A DNA stretch of 16,187 nt from DAOPZJ01 sp964587625 (GCA_964587625.1 CAZPLU010000046.1:1-16187), one strand, 5' to 3'. Numbered from the stretch's first letter, positions 1 to 6,821 are shown. The notes: generated from the letters alone by a model not told the origin. Numbers and translations: made by a program.

Positions 1-117
1 TACCCGGCTTACCCTTGTCCTGACACAAATCACTTACCGATGTCCTGATTTTTCAGCACGGAACTTTCACTTAAAACTTTACATTCTACACTTTACACTT
101 AGAAAGGTATGATTTTT

Positions 118-1035
118 ATGTTTAAAATCGGCATTGTCGGCTCGGACAATTCTCACGCCGACGCGTTTTCCAAATTGCTCAATGTCGGTCTCGATCCCGA
201 CGATCCGCAGGCGCGTCTGCTCTGTCCCGACCTCAAGGCGTCGGGCGGCGCGGTGTTCCCGTTCCCGGAGTATAAGATCACGGCGATTTACGGCACCGAC
301 GAAAAACGCAACAAAGAAGTCGCCGAGGTCGGAAAAATCCCCTATATCGCCGAGACCCTCGAGGACCTTTTCGACAAGGTCGACGGCGTGATGGTGGTCT
401 GGCGGCACGGCGACCTGCACGCGAAATACGCCCTGCCGTTCATCGAAAAAGGCCTGCCGACTTGGATCGACAAGCCGTTCACGATCGACCCCGGGGAGAC
501 CGACGCGATCTTCGCCGCGGCGAAAAAAAGCGGCGCGGTGCTCGCGGGCGGCTCGACGGTCAAATACGTCCCCGCGGTTTTGGATTGCAAAAAGACGGTC
601 GAGGCGGCGGGTGATCAGTTCAAGGGCGGCTCGATGACCTACGCGGTCTCGATGGAAAACGACTACGGCGACATCTTCTTTTACGGCCAGCACCTCGTCG
701 AGTGCGCGCTCGAGGTCTTCGGTTATAGCGTCAAAGGCGTCTGCGGCGTCTCGGACGGCAAGAACGCGACCGCGATTTTGAAATACGCCGACCGCGACTG
801 CGTGTTGCACTTTGTCAGCGACAACTACCGTTACCGCGTGCTGATGCACCTCGGCAAGGAGACCGACTACCGCGATTTCGATATCCCGGGCAGTTATTTC
901 TACGGTTTTTCGGAATTCGCCAAAGCCATCGAGGCCAAAAAGACGCTGCTTGATGAATCCCACATGAAAGAGGCCGTCAACGTCCTATGGGCGGTCGACC
1001 AGTCGATCAAGACCGGCAAGGAAATCAACTTATAA
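118..1035 (+). CDS. Gfo/Idh/MocA-family NAD(P)-dependent sugar oxidoreductase
   Basis: Predicted cytoplasmic NAD(P)-dependent dehydrogenase of the Gfo/Idh/MocA fold, 305 residues from the chosen start. The N-terminus (MFKIGIVGSDNSHADAF) is a Rossmann beta-strand and glycine turn. The second sheet ends in the family lysine motif, here WIDKPF instead of the usual EKP, and the C-terminal half carries the GGSMTYAVSMEND and YGQHLVE segments typical of the substrate domain. I prefer ATG 118 over ATG 109 because the ribosome binding site AGAAAGG (101-107) is 10 nt from 118 but only 1 nt from 109. The family oxidises or reduces sugars, inositols and their derivatives; the substrate cannot be read from the sequence. 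The aminotransferase downstream suggests a ketosugar made here could be aminated. Family call is confident, substrate unknown. Confidence 0.88.
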   Translation: MFKIGIVGSDNSHADAFSKLLNVGLDPDDPQARLLCPDLKASGGAVFPFPEYKITAIYGTDEKRNKEVAEVGKIPYIAETLEDLFDKVDGVMVVWRHGDLHAKYALPFIEKGLPTWIDKPFTIDPGETDAIFAAAKKSGAVLAGGSTVKYVPAVLDCKKTVEAAGDQFKGGSMTYAVSMENDYGDIFFYGQHLVECALEVFGYSVKGVCGVSDGKNATAILKYADRDCVLHFVSDNYRYRVLMHLGKETDYRDFDIPGSYFYGFSEFAKAIEAKKTLLDESHMKEAVNVLWAVDQSIKTGKEINL

Positions 1036-1040
1036 AATGC

Positions 1041-1110
1041 AGGGAAAGGCCTTGACCGTTCCGGTTTGCCTCCCTTGTCAAAGGGGTTTTTAAAACCGGT
1101 ATAAAACCCC
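1041..1110. repeat. degenerate composite palindromic repeat
   Basis: Non-coding. It starts with AGGGAAAGGCCTTGACCGTTCC, a decayed relative of the family-B palindromes at 3585 and 3748. It continues into a CCTCCCTT segment resembling family C at 4026, and ends with the 8-bp inverted repeat GGGGTTTT (1083-1090) / AAAACCCC (1103-1110). A second, overlapping pair is CCGGTTT (1061-1067) / AAACCGG (1093-1099). It directly follows the oxidoreductase stop codon and could also act as a weak terminator, though no uridine tract follows the last arm. Confidence 0.6.
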
Positions 1111-1157
1111 ATGTTCTCACCCGTCGGAACTGTAAAACGCCCCGCGACCGGAGAGCA

Positions 1158-1186
1158 TTGTCAAAACCCGCGCCGTCTGCTATACT
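1158..1186 (+). promoter_or_regulatory. sigma-A promoter of the DegT-family aminotransferase gene
   Basis: TTGTCA (1158-1163), a 17-nt spacer, then TATACT (1181-1186) preceded by TGC, an extended -10. Predicted start near 1193 leaves a leader of about 22 nt before ATG 1215. The box lies where a longer coding frame could begin at TTG 1158, which argues against that start. Confidence 0.75.
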
Positions 1187-1214
1187 GAATTTAACTTGCC
1201 ACGGAGGTGTCTTT

Positions 1215-2552
1215 ATGAGTGAACTTGCATTCTTCGGCGGTCCGAAAGCCGTCACCCTCGACCCCAAGGAAGCGCTGCGCTGGCCGATCTACGGCAAAGA
1301 AGAAGAAGAAGCGATTTTGGATGTGTTGCGCCGCGCGGCCATGAGCGGCACCGACATCACCGTCAAATTTGAAAAAGAATTTGCCGAGTGGATGGGTCTT
1401 TCTCACGCCGTCGGATACAGCAGCGGCACGATGGCGCTCGCGGCGGCGATGTTTTCCGTCGGTCTGGGACGCGGCGACGAGCTGATCTGCCCCTCGCTGA
1501 CCTATTGGGCGTCCTGCATTCAGGCGTATTTGTTCGGCGCGACGCCTGTGTTTTGCGACGTCGACCCCGACACCCTCTGCATCGACCCCGCCGATTTTGA
1601 ACGCCGCATCACCCCGAATACCAAGGCGGTCATGGTGGTGCACTATGTAGGTCATCCCGCCGATATGGACGCGATCATGGCGATCGCAAAAAAGCACGAT
1701 ATCAAAGTCATCGAGGACGTCTCCCACGCCCAAGGCGGCCTGTACAAGGGCAAAAAGCTCGGCACGTTCGGCGACGTCGCCGCGATGAGCTTGATGAGCG
1801 GAAAATCGTTCGCCATCGGCGAGGCGGGCATCTTTGTCACGAACAGCCGCAAGTATTACGAGCGCGCGCTGGTCTACGGTCACTACGAGCGCAACAACCC
1901 CGAAAACGTCACCGACCCGGAATTGATTCCGCTGATGGGCTTGCCGCTCGGCGGCCTCAAAGGCCGGGTCCACCAGATGTCCTCCGCCGTCGGCCTTGTC
2001 CAGTTGAAATATTACGACGAGCGTTGTAAAGAAATCCGAAAAACCATGAATGAATTTTGGGATTTGCTCGAGGGCGTCCCGGGCATCCGCGCCCACCGGG
2101 TCGACGAAAAGACCGGCTCGAATATGGCCGGTTGGTATTACGCCCACGGACTGTATAAAGCCGAGGAACTCGGCGGGCTTCCGATCGCCAAATTTTGCGC
2201 CGCCGTGTGCGCCGAGGGCGTCCCCGACGTCAACGCGGGCGCGAACCGTCCGCTGCACACCCATCCGATGATGCAGACCGCCGACCTCTACAAAGACGGC
2301 AAACCCACCCGTATCGCCTTCGCGAAGACCGATGTGCGCGAGGCGACCGCCTCTCTGCCGGTCTCCGCATCCATCAACTCCCGGACCTATTCCATCCCGT
2401 GGATGAAAAAATACAACAAAGCGCTGATCGCCCAGTTCGCCGACGCGTTCAAAAAAGTCGCCGCGAATTATCGGGAACTGCTCGCCGACCCGACCGAGTT
2501 CCCCGAGCCCGCCGGCGTCTGGTTCACGTTCGGGGCAAAGATTGAAAAATGA
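1215..2552 (+). CDS. DegT/DnrJ/EryC1/StrS-family PLP-dependent sugar aminotransferase
   Basis: Fold-type I PLP enzyme of 445 residues that would transfer an amino group to a keto sugar or keto cyclitol in the cytoplasm. Visible signatures are the glycine/serine cofactor loop SSGTMAL, the PLP-ring motif VIEDVSHAQGG, and SLMSGKSFAIGEAG, in which Lys197 is the expected Schiff-base lysine and GEAG replaces the usual GEGG. Start ATG 1215 is set by ACGGAGGTG (1201-1209) and the promoter at 1158-1186. The SHAQGG and GKSFAIGEAG details recall the scyllo-inosose aminotransferase branch more than nucleotide-sugar enzymes, but this is an impression and not a search result. It follows the Gfo/Idh/MocA gene by 179 bp; dehydrogenase plus aminotransferase is a common pair in amino-sugar and aminocyclitol synthesis. 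Family call is firm, substrate is not. Confidence 0.9.
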   Translation: MSELAFFGGPKAVTLDPKEALRWPIYGKEEEEAILDVLRRAAMSGTDITVKFEKEFAEWMGLSHAVGYSSGTMALAAAMFSVGLGRGDELICPSLTYWASCIQAYLFGATPVFCDVDPDTLCIDPADFERRITPNTKAVMVVHYVGHPADMDAIMAIAKKHDIKVIEDVSHAQGGLYKGKKLGTFGDVAAMSLMSGKSFAIGEAGIFVTNSRKYYERALVYGHYERNNPENVTDPELIPLMGLPLGGLKGRVHQMSSAVGLVQLKYYDERCKEIRKTMNEFWDLLEGVPGIRAHRVDEKTGSNMAGWYYAHGLYKAEELGGLPIAKFCAAVCAEGVPDVNAGANRPLHTHPMMQTADLYKDGKPTRIAFAKTDVREATASLPVSASINSRTYSIPWMKKYNKALIAQFADAFKKVAANYRELLADPTEFPEPAGVWFTFGAKIEK

Positions 2553-2616
2553 TACCGGTTTTTAATTGAACAGCCGATAAAATCGGATCATCCAATCCCC
2601 CCGTGGCGAAAAATCA

Positions 2617-2633
2617 AAAACGCAGGGCGTTTT
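2617..2633. other. short inverted repeat after the aminotransferase gene
   Basis: AAAACGC (2617-2623), loop AGG, GCGTTTT (2627-2633): a 7-bp stem in the 211-bp gap 2553-2763. No clean uridine run follows, so a terminator role is uncertain. Nothing else in this gap stands out except AT-rich sequence before the next gene. Confidence 0.3.
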
Positions 2634-2763
2634 CAAAAATCAATAATAATTTTATTTCGGCGGCATCCGCGATGTCCGTCCGCGTTGCGACGGGAATTTT
2701 AAACCGATTTTTAATTTTGGCAATTTCGATTTTTTAATTTTTGTTCATAAAGAGGGGTTAAAA

Positions 2764-3363
2764 ATGATCCTCGACCTCTCCCGCCGGCTCGCCGACAACA
2801 CCCCGGCCTATCCCGGCGACCCGCCGTTTCGACTTGTCAAACGCGGGGGTACGACCGGATATGTCTCATACGAAATCAGCGGCTGCCTGCACGCCGGCAC
2901 CCATGTCGATCTGCCGATGCACCTGCTGTTTCACGACAAAACCTGCGCCGATTTTCCGCTCGACCGCTTTTACGGCGACGGACAGCGGCTTGATTTGCGC
3001 GGGAAATCCGTGATCACCGCTTCCGATTTCGACCTGAAACCCGGGCATATCCCGCTGTTTTTCACCGGTTGGGACAAATCGTTCGGCAAACCCGAATACT
3101 TCGCCGCCCACCCCGTACTCGACATGAACGCCGCCGAAAAGCTGGTGTCCTCCGGCGTGAAATTACTCGGTCTCGACTTCCCGTCCCCCGACCGTCCGCC
3201 GTTCGCCGTGCATAAATACCTGCTCGAACACGATGTCTGCATCGTCGAAAACCTGACCGGTCTTGAACAGCTGCAAGGACCGTTCAAATTTTGCGCCCTT
3301 CCGCTCCCCCTCGAAGCCGAGGCATCGCCGGTGCGAGCCACCGCCGTCATCGATGGAAAATAG
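2764..3363 (+). CDS. cyclase / kynurenine formamidase-like metal-dependent hydrolase
   Basis: A 199-residue protein of the cyclase family (PF04199), which includes kynurenine formamidases, isatin hydrolase and polyketide cyclases. The metal-binding HxGTHxDxPxH signature is complete: His43, His47, Asp49 and His53 in LHAGTHVDLPMH. The N-terminus LDLSRRLADNTPAYPGD is the family's usual opening. Length is normal for the short bacterial members. Ribosome binding site AGAGGGG (2751-2757) is 6 nt before ATG 2764. The 211-bp gap from the aminotransferase is AT-rich with no convincing promoter, so co-transcription is possible. The C-terminus runs into a repeat linker that supplies the TAG stop (see findings). 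Tryptophan catabolism is not supported by any neighbour, so hydrolysis of an amide or lactone in a sugar pathway is at least as likely. Confidence 0.87.
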   Translation: MILDLSRRLADNTPAYPGDPPFRLVKRGGTTGYVSYEISGCLHAGTHVDLPMHLLFHDKTCADFPLDRFYGDGQRLDLRGKSVITASDFDLKPGHIPLFFTGWDKSFGKPEYFAAHPVLDMNAAEKLVSSGVKLLGLDFPSPDRPPFAVHKYLLEHDVCIVENLTGLEQLQGPFKFCALPLPLEAEASPVRATAVIDGK

Positions 3364-3520
3364 AAATTAATAGAACGGAGGAACGGATAGCCGCTGACGG
3401 AAAACGGTATTTTGTAGGGAACGATCTTAATGGAAAATGGAAGATGGAAAATAGAAATTGGTGTGCGAGAAGTCAGAGGTGAGAGGGCAGAGGGCAGATA
3501 CGAGAGATAAAAACCCGACC

Positions 3521-3569
3521 GTAGGGCGGCGCTCCGTGGCCGCCCGCGCATGATGGTGGTTGGAAAATA
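3521..3569. repeat. type A palindromic repeat, copy 1
   Basis: Opens with GTAGGGCGGC, with stem GGGCGGC (3524-3530) / GCCGCCC (3539-3545), then the shared tail GCGCATGATGGTGGTTGGAAA. The loop (GCTCCGTG) differs from the other copies while the stem is kept. Confidence 0.75.
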
Positions 3570-3584
3570 GAAATTGGATAACCT

Positions 3585-3634
3585 GTAGGGAATGGTCTTG
3601 ACCATTCCGTGCGGGCGAACAGCCCGCGCCGATA
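3585..3634. repeat. type B double-hairpin repeat, copy 1
   Basis: Two adjacent palindromes. First, GGAATGGTC (3589-3597) / GACCATTCC (3600-3608) with a 2-nt loop; second, GCGGGC (3611-3616) / GCCCGC (3622-3627) around GAACA. It begins with GTAGGG, as in type A. Confidence 0.8.
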
Positions 3635-3683
3635 GAAAATGAAAATTGGAAATTCATAGACGGGGGAACCGAAAATCCTCGTC

Positions 3684-3735
3684 GTAGGGGCGGCCCCATG
3701 TGGCCGCCCGCGCATGATGGTGGTTGGAAAATAGA
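3684..3735. repeat. type A palindromic repeat, copy 2
   Basis: Stem GGGCGGCC (3688-3695) / GGCCGCCC (3702-3709) with loop CCATGT, then GCGCATGATGGTGGTTGGAAA as in copy 1. Confidence 0.78.
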
Positions 3736-3747
3736 AAGTGGAAGTTA

Positions 3748-3814
3748 GTAGGGAACGGTCTCGGATCGCATCCGATGTGACCGTTCCGTGCGGGCGAACA
3801 GCCCGCGCTGATAG
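3748..3814. repeat. type B double-hairpin repeat, copy 2, with an extra internal stem
   Basis: Arms GGAACGGTC (3752-3760) / GACCGTTCC (3779-3787) pair perfectly although they differ from copy 1 at one base pair (A-T style pair replaced by C-G), which is a compensatory change. The loop contains a further hairpin, TCGGAT (3761-3766) / ATCCGA (3770-3775), absent from copy 1. The second hairpin, GCGGGC / GCCCGC (3790-3806), is unchanged. Confidence 0.8.
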
Positions 3815-3980
3815 TAGCTGGAAATTAGGAATTGGAAATTCGTAGACGGTGGACGGGAAATCCCCGTTGTAGGGGCAGCCCCATGTGGCCGCCCGCGCTG
3901 ATAGTAGCTGGAAATTAGGAATTGGAAATTCGTAGACGGTGGACGGGAAATCCCCGTTGTAGGGGCGGCCCCATGTGGCC
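3801..3980. repeat. 90-bp tandem duplication (two units)
   Basis: Units 3801-3890 and 3891-3980 are identical at 89 of 90 positions; the only difference is A at 3877 against G at 3967. Each unit holds the linker, a GACGGTGGACGGG segment and one type A palindrome. The A at 3877 breaks one pair in the first unit's type A stem (3873-3880 / 3887-3894); the second unit's stem (3963-3970 / 3977-3984) is intact. The near-identity indicates a recent duplication. Confidence 0.95.
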
Positions 3981-4025
3981 GCCCGCGCATGATGGTGGTT
4001 GGAAATCGGAAATTGGTGGCATAAT

Positions 4026-4070
4026 TCCCCTCCCTTGGAAGGGTGCCTGCGAAGCAGGCGGGGTGGTCTT
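4026..4070. repeat. type C palindromic repeat
   Basis: CCCTT (4032-4036) / AAGGG (4039-4043), then GCCTGC (4045-4050) / GCAGGC (4054-4059) around GAA, followed by GGGGTGGTCTTGATCG. It resembles an intergenic motif I have seen described in many gut Clostridia genomes; single copy here apart from a decayed relative near 1069. Confidence 0.6.
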
Positions 4071-4114
4071 GATCGAAACATCCCGCCGCGGCGGTCGCAC
4101 TTTTACTTTTTACC

Positions 4115-4161
4115 TCAAACAAGCGCTCCCGCAGCCGTTGGCCGCGGGAGCGCTTGTTTGA
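4115..4161. terminator. strong bidirectional hairpin terminator candidate
   Basis: A perfect 18-bp inverted repeat, arms 4115-4132 and 4144-4161 (core AAGCGCTCCCGC / GCGGGAGCGCTT), with an 11-nt loop that can itself form three pairs. The outer part of each 3' arm is T-rich (CTTGTTTGA) in both directions, although no separate long T tract follows. It lies 11 bp beyond the lipoprotein stop codon and would end that minus-strand transcript as well as anything read through the repeat cluster. Confidence 0.78.
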
Positions 4162-4172
4162 TATTACGCCGT

Positions 4173-4883
4173 CTAATTTTTTGTAATCGAGATGGTGTTG
4201 ATGCCCGCCGCGCTCGTGACCGTGATCTCATACCCGGCGGCATTTTTCGCCGTATAGCTCAACGCTGTAAAGCCGAAAGCGGTTTCATCCGTGGTTTCCG
4301 CGTCAATGGTGAACCCTTTTTCCTTGATCGCCCCGATATAATCGCGCATTTTTTCGACATCGGTCTCGGCGAACAGAACGGTAAATGTATTGTCTCCGGT
4401 GACCGCGCCGAACAGATCTTCGAAATCGGGCTGGGGCAGCTGACGGGTGAATTCGTTGTCTGGCCAGTTGCCGCCGAACTGGGTGGTCGCCGTGCCGTCC
4501 CCATCCGAATAAGTCCAGGTGCCGTCGGCGTTCTGCGCGGTGACGGAGCCGTCGTCATAGACAAACGTCGTGCTGCCGTCGGCGTTAAACGTGACTTTTG
4601 TACCCGACAATGCGGCTTGTTGAATCAACGCGGCTTTTTCCGCTGCGGACATCTGTCCGTAGATCGTATCGGTGCCTGAATAATCGTAGCCATCGCTGTA
4701 CTCGGGTTCGGAATTTTCATAATCGGAATATTCCGATTCGGAATACGCCTCATAATCGTGATCTTCCTCCGATTCGGAAGTTTCGGGAGCTGTTGGTTTG
4801 GGAATCAATTTTCCGAGCAGGCCGCAACCGGGCAGCATCAGCGGCACAATCAAGGCTAAAACGAGTGCGAAAAGCTTTTTCAT
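4173..4883 (-). CDS. secreted acidic lipoprotein, function unknown
   Basis: A 236-residue predicted lipoprotein. Residues 1-19 form a signal peptide (KK, then a hydrophobic run) ending in the lipobox LPGC with Cys20 as the lipidated residue, so it should sit on the outer face of the membrane. A low-complexity Ser/Glu/Asp/Tyr stretch follows at about residues 35-70, probably a flexible spacer. Next come short DG-rich strands (FNADGSTTFVYDDGS, NADGTWTYSDGDG), then a compact C-terminal domain (about 135-236) beginning with GGNWPDNEFTRQLPQPDF. That opening resembles a domain of unknown function (possibly DUF6591) common in Firmicutes lipoproteins, from memory and unverified. Start is fixed by AGGAGG (4893-4898), 9 nt upstream. 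A promoter candidate sits at 4932-4960 and a hairpin follows the stop codon, so it may be monocistronic. Confidence 0.85.
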   Translation of the reverse strand: MKKLFALVLALIVPLMLPGCGLLGKLIPKPTAPETSESEEDHDYEAYSESEYSDYENSEPEYSDGYDYSGTDTIYGQMSAAEKAALIQQAALSGTKVTFNADGSTTFVYDDGSVTAQNADGTWTYSDGDGTATTQFGGNWPDNEFTRQLPQPDFEDLFGAVTGDNTFTVLFAETDVEKMRDYIGAIKEKGFTIDAETTDETAFGFTALSYTAKNAAGYEITVTSAAGINTISITKN

Positions 4884-4931
4884 ATCTCTTTTCCTCCTGT
4901 TATATGATGGCAGACCTCCGATGACGCAGCA

Positions 4932-4960
4932 ATTATAACATATGAAATCGAAAAGGGAAA
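4932..4960 (-). promoter_or_regulatory. putative promoter of the lipoprotein gene
   Basis: Perfect TATAAT on the minus strand at 4932-4937, in the 81-bp gap after the sugar isomerase stop. The -35 region at 17 nt spacing (4955-4960, TTTCCC) is poor, so only the -10 is convincing. Confidence 0.45.
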
Positions 4961-4964
4961 GTGT

Positions 4965-5882
4965 TTACCGGCGACCCGTCACTTTTTCCGCAAAGTATTC
5001 CGCGGTATCCCCGAGCAGCTTCAAAACGCTCTCACGCAGTTCGGCCGGATAGAGGTTGAGCGCGCCGCAGGTCTCAAAGCTCAGGTTGCCCTGATATCCG
5101 ACATCGCGCAGTCCCTTACAAAACCGATCCCAGATGATATTGCCCATATACGGCGCGATATGCTCGTCGTCGGCGCCGCGGTTGTCCTGGATGTGCAGCG
5201 TCTCCAGCCGGTCGCCGAGCTTGACGATAAATTCATATTGATCCGCGCCGATCAGGTTCAGATGGCCGGTGTCCATGCAAAAGCCGAACAGCCGCTCCCC
5301 GGCGATCCCGTTCAATTCGTCAATCATCGAAACGGCCTCGTCCGCGTCCGAATAAATCCCCGCATAAATCTTCTTTTTCTCGGGATCGTGTCGGAACATA
5401 TTCTCCAAACAGCAGATCACGCGGTGTTTTTTCAAATGGGGTATCAGGTCGGTATATAATTTAATGTTGACCTCGTGCTCCCGCTCTTTGGAGAGCGGAG
5501 AGCGGGCGTTTCCGACAAACCCGGGATGGATGATGATGCGGGGGCAATCGCAAAACCCGCACATCGCAATGCTCTTGACAATCGTCTCAAAAACGTTTTT
5601 GCCGGTTTTGCCGTTGCCGTCGACCCAGGAGGGAAACGGCGCGTGCATCTGCCCGAACTCGACGCCGTTTTCGCGGGCGGCGTCGCGCACCTCGGTCATA
5701 AACGGAATCAGGTTTTCATCCTTGAACTTCTCCGACGGCTTCCCGCTCATGATTTCGTTTCCGGGGAACAGGTTGTCGATGTTGAAATCCACCGCGTCGA
5801 ACCCCGCGCGCTTGATGGCCGCAAAGCCCTCCCTCAACCCCATAACGTCGGTGATACCGCCGCTTTGAACGCTTTTTTTCAT
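4965..5882 (-). CDS. sugar phosphate isomerase/epimerase (xylose isomerase-like TIM barrel), paralogue 1
   Basis: A 305-residue AP-endonuclease-2/xylose-isomerase-like TIM barrel (PF01261), cytoplasmic. Likely metal and catalytic residues are Glu160 (CLENMF), Asp204 and His207 (MDTGHLNL), His230 (LHIQDN) and Glu270 (LSFET), with His80 (QMHAPFP) and His119 (IIHP) on earlier strands. This is the usual pattern for IolE-, tagatose/psicose epimerase- and hydroxypyruvate isomerase-like enzymes. Start ATG 5882 is chosen over ATG 5900 because GGAGG (5892-5896) is 9 nt upstream of it and the paralogue also begins MKKS. It is 30 bp downstream of paralogue 2 and surely co-transcribed. The pair is about 66% identical by my hand count, without gaps over the first 300 residues. 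The substrate is unknown. Confidence 0.9.
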   Translation of the reverse strand: MKKSVQSGGITDVMGLREGFAAIKRAGFDAVDFNIDNLFPGNEIMSGKPSEKFKDENLIPFMTEVRDAARENGVEFGQMHAPFPSWVDGNGKTGKNVFETIVKSIAMCGFCDCPRIIIHPGFVGNARSPLSKEREHEVNIKLYTDLIPHLKKHRVICCLENMFRHDPEKKKIYAGIYSDADEAVSMIDELNGIAGERLFGFCMDTGHLNLIGADQYEFIVKLGDRLETLHIQDNRGADDEHIAPYMGNIIWDRFCKGLRDVGYQGNLSFETCGALNLYPAELRESVLKLLGDTAEYFAEKVTGRR

Positions 5883-5912
5883 CTTTTGTTTCCTCCGCAT
5901 GTGATTTTGTCT

Positions 5913-6821
5913 TTACATTACCCGTCGCATAAAATAATCCGCCGTGTCTCCGACCAGCCGCAGAACGCTCCGAAGCAGTTCGGGCGGATAAAGTCCGACG
6001 GCGCCGCCGACCTCAAAACTCAAATTTCCGCCGTACTCAATCGCTTGAAGCCCCTCGAAAAAGCGTTCCCAAATGGTATTGCCCATATACGGCGCGATAT
6101 GTTCATCCTCAAAGCCGCGGTTGTCCTGAATGTGCAGCGTCTCCAACCGGCCGCCGAGCGCGGTGATGAATTCATATTGATCCGCGCCGATCAAGTTCAA
6201 ATGACCGGTGTCCAAACAAAACCCGAACCGCCGTTCTCCCGCGCTTGCATTCAACTCATCCAGCAGGGCGTTTGCCTCGCGGACATCGGAACAGACCCCG
6301 GCATAAATCCGGTGTTTTTCATAATCCCGCACGAACATGTTTTCCAAGCAACCGATCACGCCGTGTTTTTTCAAATGGGGCGTCAGCGCGGTAAACAGCT
6401 CCAGGTTGACCTCACGGGCTTCGTTTTTTGAGATCGGCGCGCGGGCGTTGGGGATATAGGCGGGATGGATCACCAGCCGTTTGCAGCCGCAGAATTCGCA
6501 CATTTCAATGCTTTTGACAACAGTTTCGAAGATATTTCGATTGATCTGGGGTTCTCCGTCAAACCAAGTCGGGAAAGGCGCGTGCATCTGTTCGAATTCA
6601 ATGCCGTTATCGCGGGCGGCGTCGCGCGTCCGGGTCATAAACGGAATCAAATTCTCATCCCGAAATCGCACCGACGGGGTTCCCGACGCCATCTCGCTGC
6701 GCAAAAACAACAGATCGATGTTGAAATCCACCGCGTCGAATCCGGCGCGCTTAATCGCGGCGAAGCCCGCTTTCGGTCCGAGCGCTTCGAGAATTTTTGC
6801 ACTTTGAATGCTCTTTTTCAA
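5913..6821 (-). CDS. sugar phosphate isomerase/epimerase (xylose isomerase-like TIM barrel), paralogue 2, TTG start
   Basis: First gene of the tandem pair, 302 residues. It uses a TTG start codon (6819-6821) supported by GGGAGG (6829-6834), 7 nt away. The same five metal-site positions are present as in paralogue 1 (Glu160, Asp204, His207, His230, Glu270), so both copies look catalytically intact. Differences concentrate in residues 11-19, 39-52, 89-96 and 121-137, that is in segments expected to form barrel loops. That fits divergence in substrate choice instead of simple dosage, by inference. Its promoter (6849-6877) shares a -35 box with the divergent GNAT-HIT gene. Confidence 0.9.
   Translation of the reverse strand: MKKSIQSAKILEALGPKAGFAAIKRAGFDAVDFNIDLLFLRSEMASGTPSVRFRDENLIPFMTRTRDAARDNGIEFEQMHAPFPTWFDGEPQINRNIFETVVKSIEMCEFCGCKRLVIHPAYIPNARAPISKNEAREVNLELFTALTPHLKKHGVIGCLENMFVRDYEKHRIYAGVCSDVREANALLDELNASAGERRFGFCLDTGHLNLIGADQYEFITALGGRLETLHIQDNRGFEDEHIAPYMGNTIWERFFEGLQAIEYGGNLSFEVGGAVGLYPPELLRSVLRLVGDTADYFMRRVM

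Larger units (their letters stand above)
3364..4114. repeat. cluster of intergenic palindromic repeats with purine-rich linkers
   Basis: About 750 bp without a credible gene. It is a patchwork of at least three GC-rich palindrome types (A, B and C, listed separately), each flanked by variants of an AT/purine-rich linker of the type TGGAAAATAGAAATTGG. Linker copies are visible near 3352, 3430, 3561, 3640, 3725, 3820, 3910 and 4000. Long reading frames exist on both strands, but they only translate the repeats (for instance NHHHARAAT-like peptides on the minus strand) and have no ribosome binding sites. The arrangement looks like repeated insertion or duplication of REP/MITE-like elements. No transposase is present here. 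Confidence 0.85.

Noticed and set aside
17..48. Direct repeat TGTCCTGA (17-24 and 41-48) ahead of the first gene
   Set aside because: Two 8-bp copies near the window edge are too little to support an operator or attachment site; the first 108 bp show no other recognisable feature.
79..963. 294-residue minus-strand frame opposite the oxidoreductase gene
   Set aside because: It is a GC-driven antisense shadow of the clearly conserved plus-strand gene and has no ribosome binding site.
1158..1214. Longer start for the aminotransferase at TTG 1158
   Set aside because: It is the -35 box of a good promoter, and the added residues do not resemble the family N-terminus.
3801..3980. CRISPR-like or satellite array
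   Set aside because: Only two 90-bp units adjoin with no unique spacers and no cas genes; it is a plain tandem duplication.
3473..4122. Several overlapping 90-226 residue reading frames on both strands of the repeat cluster
   Set aside because: They translate repeat palindromes into repeated HHHARA- and RGFPVHR-like peptides, lack ribosome binding sites and overlap each other in several frames.
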